A stretch of DNA of 64,000 bases from contig CAYRPN010000013.1 in assembly GCA_964426135.1 (NCBI GenBank), forward strand, positions 1 through 64,000, read 5' to 3'. The DNA comes from CAYRPN01 sp964426135 (lineage in GTDB: Bacteria; Planctomycetota; Phycisphaerae; Phycisphaerales; Phycisphaeraceae). Every line of letters begins with the position of its first letter. Position 1 is the stretch's first letter. The position numbers and the translations under genes were made by a program. Positions 1-8,601 of this stretch are shown in pieces. Below the pieces are notes generated by a model, which worked only from the letters and a program-made list of their open reading frames with translations, was not told the origin of the DNA and made no database searches.

Positions 1-52
1 CTCGGCGGGCAAGCCCGCCGGCTAAATCGGGAAGTTATTTCGGTCACGATCC
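1..52. repeat. Right half of a TTTAGCCGGCGGG palindromic element, cut by the window edge
   Basis: The stretch carries the arm CGGCGGGCAAGCCCGCCGG followed by CTAAAT and then a tail resembling TTATTTCGGTC. The same arm and tail occur at 39449-39502, where the whole element is present. The left half lies outside the window. Confidence 0.8.
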
Positions 53-140
53 TTAACTCCGCAGATTCGATTCGGTTCGCTCCCAGCCGGACGACTTGGA
101 AAGTCGTCCCACATGCGATGTTGATCCTGCACGGCTCCTA
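52..140. repeat. Copy 1 of a ~100-bp MITE-like repeat (left tip missing)
   Basis: This matches full copies at 18811-18912 and 43520-43621. It has the inner palindrome GACGACTTGGAAAGTCGTC and the right terminal arm ATCCTGCACGGCTCCT. The left terminal arm present in the other copies is replaced here by the tail of the neighbouring palindromic element. It ends about 28 bp before the start of the OstA-like gene. Confidence 0.85.
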
Positions 141-168
141 ACGCCCCCTCTCCCGCTACACTTACCTC

Positions 169-3100
169 ATGCCCCGGCAGATTCTCTACCCGCTGATCGC
201 CTGCCTGCTTGCGGGCGGCGTGCTGGCGATCACTTTGATCTTCAGCCCGTCGCTGCCGGACCCGGGCGAGCACGTCATTCCGCCCAGGCCCGACCCCAAC
301 GCGCAGTACGAAGGCATCGATCCCTCCAAGCCGCAGCCGCGCGGAAAGAATCCGGTCACCGCCAGCGGCGAAGTGGCCGACTACTTCATCCGCAAAGTCG
401 ACGACAAGAAGCAGCAGATCATCATCATGACCGGCAAGCGCCTGCGCCCAAGACCCAACGGCGTCTCCGACGTGGATGAACCGTCGGCGCAGATTCACCT
501 CGTCCCCGGCCAGCGCGTGTTTGAAATCAAGGGCGCACGCGGCACTCTCGTCGCGCCCAACAACAACCCCGAGTCCGGTGTGCTCTCCGGCGGCGTCACG
601 GTGACGCTCTACGAATCCGCCTCGCCCGACAAGCTGGTGAAGATCGCCGAGCAATCACCCGACGCGAAACTGCGCATTTTCTTCGACGACGACGTGCGCT
701 TTGATCTGGAACTCGGCTCGGTGGAGAGCGCTGGCCCGATGCACGCAACCTCGCCGCGAGTGGATTTTCAGGGCAAGGGGCTGAACCTGGTCTACAACGA
801 GAAACGCCGGCACATCGCGCGATTCGAAGTGACGCAAGGCAAGGAACTGCGCTTCAACCCGCGCGCCCTGCCCGGCGAGATCGCCGCCGCCGCGCAGCCG
901 GCAACGCCTGTTGGTCCGACCAAGGGTGACACAGCGAAAGATGGTGCGGCGAAAGATGGCGCGGCGAAGGAGGGTGTGCCGAAGGAAGTCGAAACGAAGC
1001 CCGCGCCCGATGCCCCGACGTTCTACAAAGCGATCTTCGAGAACCAGGTCGCGGTGCGCAGCCCCGACGCCGCCATCATGTCCCGGCAACTGCACGTGGT
1101 CTTCGGCTTCGCTCAGCAGTCCGAGGCACTGCACGGAGCCTCAGGCGCGGGTTCCGCCGGGGCCGCAGGCGGGGCCGCTTCAAGCGGCCCAGTCCCCGGC
1201 GCCCCTGAACCCACCAATCCAAAGCCTGCACCGATCGCATCAAAGCCCGCGCCCGGCCGCAGCATGATGCCTGTGCGCGGCGACGACATCGTCGTGAACT
1301 GGGCAGGCTCCCTGCTGCTCGAACCGCTGGAGAACAGGCCCGCCGATCTCGCGGGACCGGATGACACGCTCTTCACCCTGATCGGCGATGTGAAGGTGCG
1401 CTCCGCTCGCAGCGAATCCGTGGCGGCTGAACTGATCGAATATGTCACCAGCGCCGCCGTCGTTCGCATGAACGGGTCGGAGCAGTCGCCGATCGTGATC
1501 GAATCGCCGCGCATGGGCCGGCTCGTCGCGCAGCGGAAACTCGTGCTCAACCAGAAAACCGGCGAAGGCACGATCACCGGCGCCGGCGAACTTGTCGGCC
1601 AAGCGCAGCCCGCCGACCCCAACGCCAAGGAACCCGCCCAGCGCCTGCCCACGGAACTGGCGGTGCGATGGAGCGAAGGCGTGGACCTTTCGTTCTTCGT
1701 CGATGATCGCGCCAGCGCTGAACCTGCGAAGAACAAGCCGGGTGAAACGCATCCCGCGCCCGTGCTCTCGCCTGCCGCCAGGCTCGATGCGCTGAAGACG
1801 GCGCTCTTCCGTGGGCAGGTGAAGGTCGGGCATCCGCAGTTCGACATGGGCTCGGATCGGCTGGCGATTGCGATGGATGAACCCACGGAGAAAGAGCAGG
1901 CGCCCCGCCTCGTCAAGGCGACGGGCCACGTGCTCGCCAGGGCCAAGGGCGACGGCAAACAGCCGGCGATGGACATCGCCTCGGAAGACCTGCAGATCGC
2001 CTTCGCGCTGAACACCAAAGGCAAGCCCGCGCCGTCGCGGCTCATGGCCCGCACGAACGTGAAGGCGTCGCAACCCGGCCGCGTGATCAACGCCGGCATG
2101 CTCGATGTCACGCTCGTGGAGAAGCCGTTAGCCCCCGGCTCCGCCGGGGGAACCGCCGGGGGAACCGCACCCCACGACAAGGAGAGAGACCTGAACCCGC
2201 CTTCATCCGCGAAGCTGGCGATCCATCGCGTGATCGCCAGCGACGGCGTGCGCATCGAGCTCGATCAGCCGCGCACGCTCGTGCTCGGGCACAAGCTGAA
2301 CGCGGACCTGGCTCTGGGCCTGATGCAGGTGCTCGGCGACGGCGACAAGCCGGCCCGCGTGGAGCGCGAGGACAATGCGCTATCGGGCCGCGAGATCGTC
2401 GTCAGCGATCCGGACCAGACGGTTCACGTGGAAGGCGCGGGGGCGGCGGAATTCCTCGTGCGCAGCGCCGAACACAAAGCCGCGACCGCCGATGTGAAGA
2501 CCGACCCGACGAAAGTCGCCGCCGACGTGAAGCCTGCGCCCGCGCAAGAGAAGCCCGCGAAACCGCCGGCCGACGAAACGCCGCAGCGCCTGAAAATCGT
2601 CTGGCTCAAGTCGATGGACTTCGACAACCTCAAGGGCGAGGCGCATTTCCGCGGACAGGTCGTCGCCACCAGCGACCGCGGCCTCGACCTGACTCGGTTC
2701 CAGGCGGGCGATCTGAGGCTGCAGATCGATCCTTTCGACAAGAAGAAGAGCGATGGATTCAAGGGCTTCCTCAACCCGCAGGCCGCCGGCGCACCGCCTG
2801 CCGCGTCCGCGCCGACGGTCGCCGCTGTGCCGACCGCGCCACCCGCGGCAACGACGAAACAGCCCGCGCGGCAGCTTCGCAAACTGGTCGCCGAGGAATC
2901 GGTCGTCTTCGAATCCGAAGAGTGGCTCGATCGCGTCGGCGGCAAACTCGCCACGCGCTTCCGCCTGACCGGCCCCGTGCTCACCTTCGACAGCACCGCT
3001 GAGCAGATTCTCATCCCCGGCGCCGGCACGCTGCAGATCGAGGATTACAAGGGCAAAGGCAACAAGCCCGCCGCGGCCGCGGCGACGCCCGCGATCACCG

Positions 3101-3624
3101 CCGCGGCAAAGACCGGCGCGGAGAAAAACAACGACGCGAATGCCACGCCACCTGAAATCGCCTTCGTCGGCAAAGGCGTCACGCTCTTTCTCTGGCAGGG
3201 CCAGCTCACACTGGATGCCGCGCGCAACGATGTGCGCTTCGACAAGGACGTGCGCATGATCCAGTTACAGGAGGGCCGCACGGACGATGTGCGCATGGAA
3301 TGCCAGGCGATCGCCGCAGATTTCGAAGCCACCGGCGGCCTCGCGTCGTGGCTCACGGGCAAGCCGAAGGAACCAAAGATCGACAACATCACCGCCACCG
3401 GCCCCATCGAGATCAAGCATCAGGGCAGGACCGTGCGAGCCGATCAACTCTATTACACCGAGGCGAAGAAGATGGTGCTGCTCAGTTCCGAGGGCATCCG
3501 CCGCGTCGAACTGGAAGAAGGCGACACGGTGCGGCCGGCAAGACGCTTCCGCTGGTACCTCGATCGCGACAAATGGGTGGCGGAGGAACCCGACGCGGTG
3601 CGCACGGGGACAAAGGGCAAGTAA
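169..3624 (+). CDS. Large OstA/LptC-like exported protein, probable LPS transport role
   Basis: An 1151-residue protein with one N-terminal hydrophobic segment (about residues 5-26), which fits a signal anchor or signal peptide and supports this start; no clear ribosome binding site is seen. The rest repeats short beta-rich motifs of the OstA/LptA/LptC type, such as FRGQVKVGHPQFDMGSDRL near residue 550 and TATGPIEIKHQGRTVRADQL near 1085. Pro/Ala/Lys-rich linkers separate the blocks. Family knowledge: such domains bridge inner and outer membrane in LPS export. It is several times longer than an ordinary LptA or LptC, so it may be a fused or expanded form. kdsA nearby supports an LPS context. 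The gene carries an in-frame palindromic repeat at 2127-2164. Function is inferred from fold-like motifs only. Confidence 0.7.
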   Translation: MPRQILYPLIACLLAGGVLAITLIFSPSLPDPGEHVIPPRPDPNAQYEGIDPSKPQPRGKNPVTASGEVADYFIRKVDDKKQQIIIMTGKRLRPRPNGVSDVDEPSAQIHLVPGQRVFEIKGARGTLVAPNNNPESGVLSGGVTVTLYESASPDKLVKIAEQSPDAKLRIFFDDDVRFDLELGSVESAGPMHATSPRVDFQGKGLNLVYNEKRRHIARFEVTQGKELRFNPRALPGEIAAAAQPATPVGPTKGDTAKDGAAKDGAAKEGVPKEVETKPAPDAPTFYKAIFENQVAVRSPDAAIMSRQLHVVFGFAQQSEALHGASGAGSAGAAGGAASSGPVPGAPEPTNPKPAPIASKPAPGRSMMPVRGDDIVVNWAGSLLLEPLENRPADLAGPDDTLFTLIGDVKVRSARSESVAAELIEYVTSAAVVRMNGSEQSPIVIESPRMGRLVAQRKLVLNQKTGEGTITGAGELVGQAQPADPNAKEPAQRLPTELAVRWSEGVDLSFFVDDRASAEPAKNKPGETHPAPVLSPAARLDALKTALFRGQVKVGHPQFDMGSDRLAIAMDEPTEKEQAPRLVKATGHVLARAKGDGKQPAMDIASEDLQIAFALNTKGKPAPSRLMARTNVKASQPGRVINAGMLDVTLVEKPLAPGSAGGTAGGTAPHDKERDLNPPSSAKLAIHRVIASDGVRIELDQPRTLVLGHKLNADLALGLMQVLGDGDKPARVEREDNALSGREIVVSDPDQTVHVEGAGAAEFLVRSAEHKAATADVKTDPTKVAADVKPAPAQEKPAKPPADETPQRLKIVWLKSMDFDNLKGEAHFRGQVVATSDRGLDLTRFQAGDLRLQIDPFDKKKSDGFKGFLNPQAAGAPPAASAPTVAAVPTAPPAATTKQPARQLRKLVAEESVVFESEEWLDRVGGKLATRFRLTGPVLTFDSTAEQILIPGAGTLQIEDYKGKGNKPAAAAATPAITAAAKTGAEKNNDANATPPEIAFVGKGVTLFLWQGQLTLDAARNDVRFDKDVRMIQLQEGRTDDVRMECQAIAADFEATGGLASWLTGKPKEPKIDNITATGPIEIKHQGRTVRADQLYYTEAKKMVLLSSEGIRRVELEEGDTVRPARRFRWYLDRDKWVAEEPDAVRTGTKGK
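2127..2164. repeat. In-gene copy of the GTTAGCCCCCGG palindrome
   Basis: GTTAGCCCCCGGCTCCGCCG matches the intergenic pair at 23321-23466. Inside the OstA-like gene it is read in frame as a Pro/Gly/Ala-rich linker (around LAPGSAGGTAGG). Confidence 0.7.
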
Positions 3625-3726
3625 CGACGGGAGGGCGAGGCTCCTGCCGAGCCGCCGAACACGGCGGGCGCACAAGGTTGATCGCGGCTCGGCGCGAGCA
3701 TCGCCCACTCGCGCACTTGCCTCATC

Positions 3727-4431
3727 TCAATTCTGCACGATATTCCACAGCGCGTCCCGCCCCGCCGCCGTCACGGGCCACGCCTCCCACTTGAAGAGAA
3801 ATGCCGCGTGACCGTCGAAGTGCACGACGTTGGCGCCTTCGTCGTGTCGATACGCCACCGACCACAGCCGGGTGTGCCGATGCACATCCCAGTTCACGGT
3901 GTAGTCCGCGTAGGACTGGTGAATGTGCCAGTCGGTGCCATCGACGATCTGGATGACCTGGCTGGGACTTTTCACGCGGTTGCGGCGAATGAGAATGGGC
4001 GGATCCCACGACATCAGCCCGCGGTTCCAGCCATAAAAGTTCCGCAGCGGCCCGCCGCTGCCCACCGAGTCCGGGTGCAGGCTCTGGCAGATGATGTCTT
4101 CGGGGAACGTGCTGCCCGTCGGCAAACCGAGGAAGCCGCGATACGTCGTGTTGCTCATCCAATAGGAGCCGTCCGCGTTGCGGATGGGCAGGAACCACGC
4201 CCGCCACTCCGTCGCATAGTTGTGATTCGCCACGGCGAACTGCCGCATGTTGCTGCGGCAGATCACGATTTTCGCCGTCTCTTTCGACCGGCTCAGCGAA
4301 GGCAATAGCAAGGAAATGATGATCACGACGATGGCAATCACCGCCAGCATTTCGGGCAGCGTGAATCCCTCGCGCCTTTTGAAGGCCGGGTACGAAGTGC
4401 CGCGACGGTGAGGTGGACGCATCGGCCTCAT
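3727..4431 (-). CDS. Prepilin-type N-terminal methylation domain protein (planctomycete pseudopilin-like)
   Basis: Near the N-terminus is the prepilin cleavage motif REGFTLPEMLAVIAIVVIII, where processing is expected after Gly and the hydrophobic helix follows. Near the C-terminus HDEGANVVHFDGHAAFL resembles the H-x9-DG motif of planctomycete pseudopilin-like proteins. I chose the ATG at 4431 (234 residues); an ATG at 4422 is equally possible, and the open frame extends upstream to 4515 without a better signal. Family knowledge: these proteins are exported by type II/IV pilus-like machinery; the role of most is unknown. It converges on the OstA-like gene and is not obviously in an operon. Confidence 0.85.
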   Translation of the reverse strand: MRPMRPPHRRGTSYPAFKRREGFTLPEMLAVIAIVVIIISLLLPSLSRSKETAKIVICRSNMRQFAVANHNYATEWRAWFLPIRNADGSYWMSNTTYRGFLGLPTGSTFPEDIICQSLHPDSVGSGGPLRNFYGWNRGLMSWDPPILIRRNRVKSPSQVIQIVDGTDWHIHQSYADYTVNWDVHRHTRLWSVAYRHDEGANVVHFDGHAAFLFKWEAWPVTAAGRDALWNIVQN

Positions 4432-4496
4432 GGGAATTGACCAGCAGTATCCCACGATCATCGCACGAATGCACGGAAACTCCAAGACTCGCATGC

Positions 4497-4707
4497 GCCT
4501 GGCAGGGCTTTTCAATTCTCGCAGACCAATGGTTGTTCCCAGGAATCACAAAGAACACAAAGGCACGAAGGTCACGAAGAGGAAGATGAAAGGGCTTGAT
4601 TCTCTGCGAAATTCTTCGTGCCCTTCGTGGCTTTGTGTCCTTTGTGTTCAAACCGGCGATCCAGTACCTATCCGGAAACCGAGAATTGAAAAGCCCTGTG
4701 CGCCTGG
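4497..4707. repeat. Nested inverted-repeat element (~210 bp)
   Basis: The outer arms CAGGGCTTTTCAATTCTC (4503-4520) and GAGAATTGAAAAGCCCTG (4681-4698) are exact inverse complements. Inner arms built on ACACAAAGGCACGAAGG and CCTTCGTGGCTTTGTG form a second stem. It fills the space between the prepilin-like gene and kdsA, and could act as a MITE-like element or transcription barrier. Confidence 0.85.
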
Positions 4708-4712
4708 TTCGA

Positions 4713-5690
4713 TCAGCGCGGCCGCTCAAGGAATCTTTCCACCACTTGACGCAGTTCCGCAAGCTCATCGAGAAGGGTCATCGCACGATCGATCTGAATC
4801 ATCGTCGCGCCATCGCTCAGGGCCTGGGCGGGATCGGGGTGCGTTTCGATGAAAAGCGCCTGCACGCCCGCGGCGACGGCCGCCCTGGCCAGCAGCGGAG
4901 CGCGCTCCGGCCGACCGCCCGACTTCGTGCCGCCGCCGCCGGCGCCGGGGAGCTGCGTGGAGTGCGTGACATCGAAGCACACAGGCCAGCCCAGTTCCAT
5001 CATGTCGCCCACGCCGATGAAGTCGTTGACGAGCCGGCCGTAGCCGAAGAACGTGCCGCGCTCGGTGAGCATGATGCCGTTGGTGGACTGTTCCGACCCC
5101 CTCTCCCCCGTCCGCGGGGGAGAGGGCTGGGGTGAGGGGGCCGAGTTACCTTGCGCTCCCGCATTCGATGAAGTCATGGCTTGAGGCCCAGCGCTCATCG
5201 CACTCGCGGCCTTGCCCGCGCCCGCCTCGACCAGTTTCTCCACGACATTCTTCATCTCCGCCGGCGACACGAACTGCCCCTTCTTCACGTTGACGGTCTT
5301 GCCGGTGCTCGCCGCGGCCACGAGCAGGTCGGTCTGCCGACAGAGAAATGCCGGGATCTGCAGCACGTCCACCGCCTGCCCCGCCATCTCCGCCTGCTCC
5401 GGCAGATGAATGTCCGTAGTCGTGGGCACGCCGAGCACCCGGCCAACCTCCTCGATCAGCCGCAATCCATCCTCCGGCCCCGGCCCGCGATGACTGCGGA
5501 TGGAGGTGCGGTTCGCCTTGTCGAAGCTGGCCTTGAAGATGTAGCCGAAGCCGAGTTTGTGGCAGCGGTCGCGCATCTTCTGGCCGATGGTCAGGCAAAT
5601 CTCCGGCGACTCGATGACGCAGGGACCAGCGATGACGGCGAGCGGGGCGCGCCGGCCGATGAGGAGGTTCTTAATCTGGATGGTTTGCAT
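4713..5690 (-). CDS. kdsA: 3-deoxy-8-phosphooctulonate synthase (KDO 8-P synthase) with an in-frame repeat insert
   Basis: Makes KDO-8-phosphate from arabinose-5-phosphate and phosphoenolpyruvate in the cytoplasm for lipid A/LPS core. Diagnostic segments are AGPCVIES, FKASFDKANRTS, RGPG, TTDIHLPEQ, DVLQIPAFLCRQTDL, VNVKKGQFVSP and FIETHPDPAQALSDG. The start at 5690 (MQTIQIKN) fits the family better than the longer frame. Between EAGAGK and IMLTERGTFFGY about 45 extra residues are inserted, where ordinary KdsA has a direct join. The insert contains a G+C-rich palindrome (5095-5147) read in frame. Its 5' end overlaps the upstream gene by 20 bp, suggesting translational coupling. The enzyme call is firm; whether the insert survives in the mature protein is unknown. 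Confidence 0.95.
   Translation of the reverse strand: MQTIQIKNLLIGRRAPLAVIAGPCVIESPEICLTIGQKMRDRCHKLGFGYIFKASFDKANRTSIRSHRGPGPEDGLRLIEEVGRVLGVPTTTDIHLPEQAEMAGQAVDVLQIPAFLCRQTDLLVAAASTGKTVNVKKGQFVSPAEMKNVVEKLVEAGAGKAASAMSAGPQAMTSSNAGAQGNSAPSPQPSPPRTGERGSEQSTNGIMLTERGTFFGYGRLVNDFIGVGDMMELGWPVCFDVTHSTQLPGAGGGGTKSGGRPERAPLLARAAVAAGVQALFIETHPDPAQALSDGATMIQIDRAMTLLDELAELRQVVERFLERPR
5095..5147. repeat. CTCTCCC/GGGAGAG palindrome inside kdsA
   Basis: CCCTCTCCCCCGTCCGCGGG and GAGAGGGCTGGGGTGAGGGG form a long hairpin. The same repeat family occurs between genes at 31893-32048. Here it lies within a coding frame and encodes SAPSPQPSPPRTGERGSE. Confidence 0.9.
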
Positions 5691-6255
5691 GGCTTTTTGA
5701 CTTGGATTCCGCAGCGAATCGAGCAATGTACTGATCCGGGATTGCGTCGCCGCATTCCGGGCAACTTCGGAGCGCCGCCATCAGGCTGCCCGTCAGATCG
5801 TACTGACATTTGGGGCAGTGGTTGCGATGGGATTCCGTGGCTTGAAGGTGCTTGAACCAATGGCGTAGCTTGATTGATGCCAACGTCGCAACAATCGCAA
5901 TGATGCTAGACACCCCAATACTCGTGCGGCTGTACTCACTATGAGGTATCGTTCTCACAAGCCACTGACCGAGGGCAGACAGAAAGTTGAGTGCGGCCAA
6001 GAGACAGAAAATGATGGCCATAACTTGTGTCGCAATGACTCGGCGACACAACACCGCCCTTGATAGTCCAAGCGCCATGAGGCCGAAATGGATTGTTCCG
6101 ACGGCTGGAACCGCAATCCGAAGAGAATTGCCCGTTGAGCGCATCATTTCCGTCGAGAGCCAGATAACTGAACCAATGGCGGCAAGAATCGTGATCCACG
6201 TGATCAGCACGAGGAAGATGGGGGCACGCGGAAGTTGATCTGTTGGGCTAGCCAT
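5671..6255 (-). CDS. Four-helix membrane protein with C-terminal zinc ribbon
   Basis: A 194-residue protein starting at ATG 6255. About four hydrophobic segments occupy residues 10-130 (for example IFLVLITWITILAAIGSVIW). After them comes a zinc ribbon, CPKCQYDLTGSLMAALRSCPECG, of the CxxC...CPxC type common in planctomycete membrane proteins. Base composition is less GC-rich than its neighbours. It lies between deoC and kdsA and overlaps the kdsA start by 20 bp. No function can be assigned; the zinc ribbon probably faces the cytoplasm. Confidence 0.75.
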   Translation of the reverse strand: MASPTDQLPRAPIFLVLITWITILAAIGSVIWLSTEMMRSTGNSLRIAVPAVGTIHFGLMALGLSRAVLCRRVIATQVMAIIFCLLAALNFLSALGQWLVRTIPHSEYSRTSIGVSSIIAIVATLASIKLRHWFKHLQATESHRNHCPKCQYDLTGSLMAALRSCPECGDAIPDQYIARFAAESKSKSHANHPD

Positions 6256-6308
6256 TGATACGGGTGAACGGTAAGGCAAGTCACAACTGCGCCTATCGGG
6301 TGGGGAGG

Positions 6309-7010
6309 CTAATAGCCAGCCGCAATGCCAGTAGCTCCCTGCACGATCGCCACACCCGCCGAGCATCCCAACCTGTCCGCTCCCGCGTCGAGCATTTTCT
6401 TCGCGTCGTCGTAGCTGCGGATGCCGCCGGAGGCCTTCACGTAGAGGCCGCCGGAGTGTTTTTTCATCAGGCGCACGGCTTCGACGGTCGCGCCGCCGGT
6501 GGGATGAAACCCCGTCGAAGTCTTGATGAAATCGCAGCCGGTCTCGCGGGCCGCCCGGCAGGCGAGTTCGATGCGGGCCTCGAACTCGGCGGGCGACGCG
6601 TCCTTCGCCAGCGCTGCCGACTCCACGATGACTTTCACGGTCACCTGCGGATTGGCGGCGCGGCAGGCTTTGACGATCTCCAGAAACTCCGCCTTGGCGG
6701 CGAGCAGGTCCTTCGCCAAAAGGTGCGGGACATGGGCGACGAAATCGATTTCCTGTGCCCCGTCCTTCACGAGATTGCTTGCTTCGATGGCCTTGATCGT
6801 CGCCTTCATCGCGCCCAGCGGGAAGCCGGCGACGACGCAGGTTTTCACATTCGTTCCCCGCAGCGCGGCGGCGACGGCGGCGGCGTAGCAACCGTTGACG
6901 CAGACGCTGGCGAAGCCGTGCTCGATCGCTTCTTGGCAGAGCCTGTGCACCTCGGCGGGCGTGGCCTCGGCTTTGAGAATCGTGTGGTCGATGCGGTTGG
7001 CGATGGACAT
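6309..7010 (-). CDS. deoC: Deoxyribose-phosphate aldolase
   Basis: Cleaves 2-deoxyribose-5-phosphate to glyceraldehyde-3-phosphate and acetaldehyde in nucleoside salvage. At 233 residues it has normal length. The Schiff-base region CDFIKTSTGFHPTGGAT and the second lysine motif VKASGGIRSY are both present, as are VCVNGCY and VAGFPLGA. It is the first of a minus-strand run deoC, zinc-ribbon membrane protein, kdsA, with a 53-bp gap to the next gene. Confidence 0.96.
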   Translation of the reverse strand: MSIANRIDHTILKAEATPAEVHRLCQEAIEHGFASVCVNGCYAAAVAAALRGTNVKTCVVAGFPLGAMKATIKAIEASNLVKDGAQEIDFVAHVPHLLAKDLLAAKAEFLEIVKACRAANPQVTVKVIVESAALAKDASPAEFEARIELACRAARETGCDFIKTSTGFHPTGGATVEAVRLMKKHSGGLYVKASGGIRSYDDAKKMLDAGADRLGCSAGVAIVQGATGIAAGY

Positions 7011-7109
7011 GAATGGTCCGGGAAAAGGCGAGTGTAAGAGGCCCAGTGGCGCAAGCGATGATACAGGATGCGCGCGGGTTCATCGGCGGCGGCGCCTGGG
7101 ATGATCGAT

Positions 7110-7189
7110 GTTTAGCCGCGACGCCTTGCGTCGCGCGGCCCCCGACCCAGTGGGGCGGTCCGCGCGGCCCAAGGGGCCGCGGCTAAACG
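7110..7189. repeat. Palindromic element with TTTAGC cap, CGACGC stem
   Basis: TTTAGCCGCGACGCCTTGCG opens the element and GGGGCCGCGGCTAAAC closes it, giving an imperfect hairpin of about 80 bp between the divergent deoC and nadA genes. The first half alone forms a small stem CGACGC-CTT-GCGTCG. Confidence 0.85.
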
Positions 7190-7249
7190 AGGGATCACTT
7201 CTCCGATTCATCCGGACTAGAATGTCGCGCTTCACGAAGGGAGTCTCAC

Positions 7250-8536
7250 ATGCTCTGGCAAAGCCCGCTGCCGCCGAAGTACACCTCCATGAGCGACGAT
7301 GCGCTCGCCGCCGCCATCCGCGCCCGCAAGGCTGATCTTGGCTCCAGGCTCGTCATCCTCGGCCATCACTATCAGCAGGACGAAGTCATCCAGTTCGCCG
7401 ACTTCACCGGCGACAGTTTCAAGCTGAGTCAGCTTGCCGCGGATCAGGTGCGAAAGAGCGGCGCGAAGTACGTGATCTTCTGCGGCGTCCACTTCATGGC
7501 GGAATCGGCGGATGTGCTTGCCCCGGAGGGCACGACCGTCATCCTGCCCGACATGGGCGCCGGCTGCTCCATGGCGGATATGGCCAATGAGCAGCAGACG
7601 GTGGAGGCGTGGAGCGAGATACAGGAAGTGCTCAATACGCGAAGGGACAAAGGGACAAAGGGACAAAGGGAAGAAGGGTTCGCCCCCTTGGTCCCTCAGT
7701 CCCATCGTCCCTTCGTCCCTTCGCCGTCCCCCCGCGTCATCCCCATCTGCTACATGAATTCCACCGCCGCGATCAAAGCATTCTGCGGCGAGCATGGCGG
7801 CGCGGTGTGCACCAGCAGCAACTGTGCCCGCGTCTTTGAATGGGCACTGGCCGGCGGCACGCAGCCGAAACGCGAAGGCGAGGAAATCAAGATTCTTTTC
7901 CTGCCCGATCAGCATCTGGGCCGGAACACGGCCGCGGCGATGGGCTACGACACGATCACCAACATGGCGTTGTGGGATCCGAAACACGCCGACGGTCTGG
8001 GCGGGCTGGAGCCTGACGACATCGAACGCGCCACGTTCATTCTCTGGAAAGGCCACTGCTCCGTGCACATGCTTTTCAGGCCGGAGCACGTGGATCAGAT
8101 TCGCGCGCTGTGGCCGGATGTCACGGTGATCGTGCATCCGGAATGCCGGCACAACGTGGTGCAGAAGGCGGACATGACCGGCTCCACCGAAGGCATCATG
8201 CAGGTGATCCGCGAGGCCAAACCCGGCACGCGCTGGGCGGTGGGCACCGAGGTTCACATGGTGAATCGCCTTGCGAAGGAAGCTGCGGCCCGCGGCGTGA
8301 CTGTGCGCATCCTGTCCGATTGCCAGTGTCTGTGCACGACGATGTACCGCATCGACATGCCGCACCTTTTGTGGACGATGGACAACCTCGCGGCTGGAAA
8401 AGTCGTGAATGCCGTGAAAGTCGATGAGAGGGTGAAACACTGGGCGCTGGTGGCACTGGACCGCATGCTGCAACTGACCGGCAGCGGCAAAGTGACGAAG
8501 TCCGCTGCGCCGATCGCGGCCGGCGCCACCGACTGA
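7250..8536 (+). CDS. nadA: Quinolinate synthase A with an in-frame repeat insert
   Basis: Condenses iminoaspartate with dihydroxyacetone phosphate to quinolinate in NAD synthesis, using a [4Fe-4S] cluster. Family segments: LGHHYQQDEVIQFADFTGDS, FCGVHFMAESADVL, LPDMGAGCSMADM, YMNSTAAIKAFCGEHGGAVC, CTSSNCARVF, HPECRHNVVQKADMTGSTEG and SDCQCLCTTMYRIDMPHLLW. The start has a GAAGGGAG ribosome site 6 bp upstream. Residues about 128-162 are an extra loop, made of a low-complexity palindrome (7636-7735), placed between EIQEVLN and VIPICYMNS. The frame is kept. The call is firm; the insert is probably a surface loop. Confidence 0.96.
   Translation: MLWQSPLPPKYTSMSDDALAAAIRARKADLGSRLVILGHHYQQDEVIQFADFTGDSFKLSQLAADQVRKSGAKYVIFCGVHFMAESADVLAPEGTTVILPDMGAGCSMADMANEQQTVEAWSEIQEVLNTRRDKGTKGQREEGFAPLVPQSHRPFVPSPSPRVIPICYMNSTAAIKAFCGEHGGAVCTSSNCARVFEWALAGGTQPKREGEEIKILFLPDQHLGRNTAAAMGYDTITNMALWDPKHADGLGGLEPDDIERATFILWKGHCSVHMLFRPEHVDQIRALWPDVTVIVHPECRHNVVQKADMTGSTEGIMQVIREAKPGTRWAVGTEVHMVNRLAKEAAARGVTVRILSDCQCLCTTMYRIDMPHLLWTMDNLAAGKVVNAVKVDERVKHWALVALDRMLQLTGSGKVTKSAAPIAAGATD
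7636..7735. repeat. GGGACAAA tandem/inverted repeat inside nadA
   Basis: Three to four copies of GGGACAAA are followed by an inverted set based on GTCCCTTC. Together they make a hairpin-prone block that is translated in frame as a Lys/Arg/Gly then Pro/Ser-rich loop. Confidence 0.85.
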
Positions 8537-8601
8537 GCGAACCCGCAAAGCCCACGGATTCCCATCCGTGGGCTTCCCGCCAGGAACCACGCCCCGCGAT
8601 T

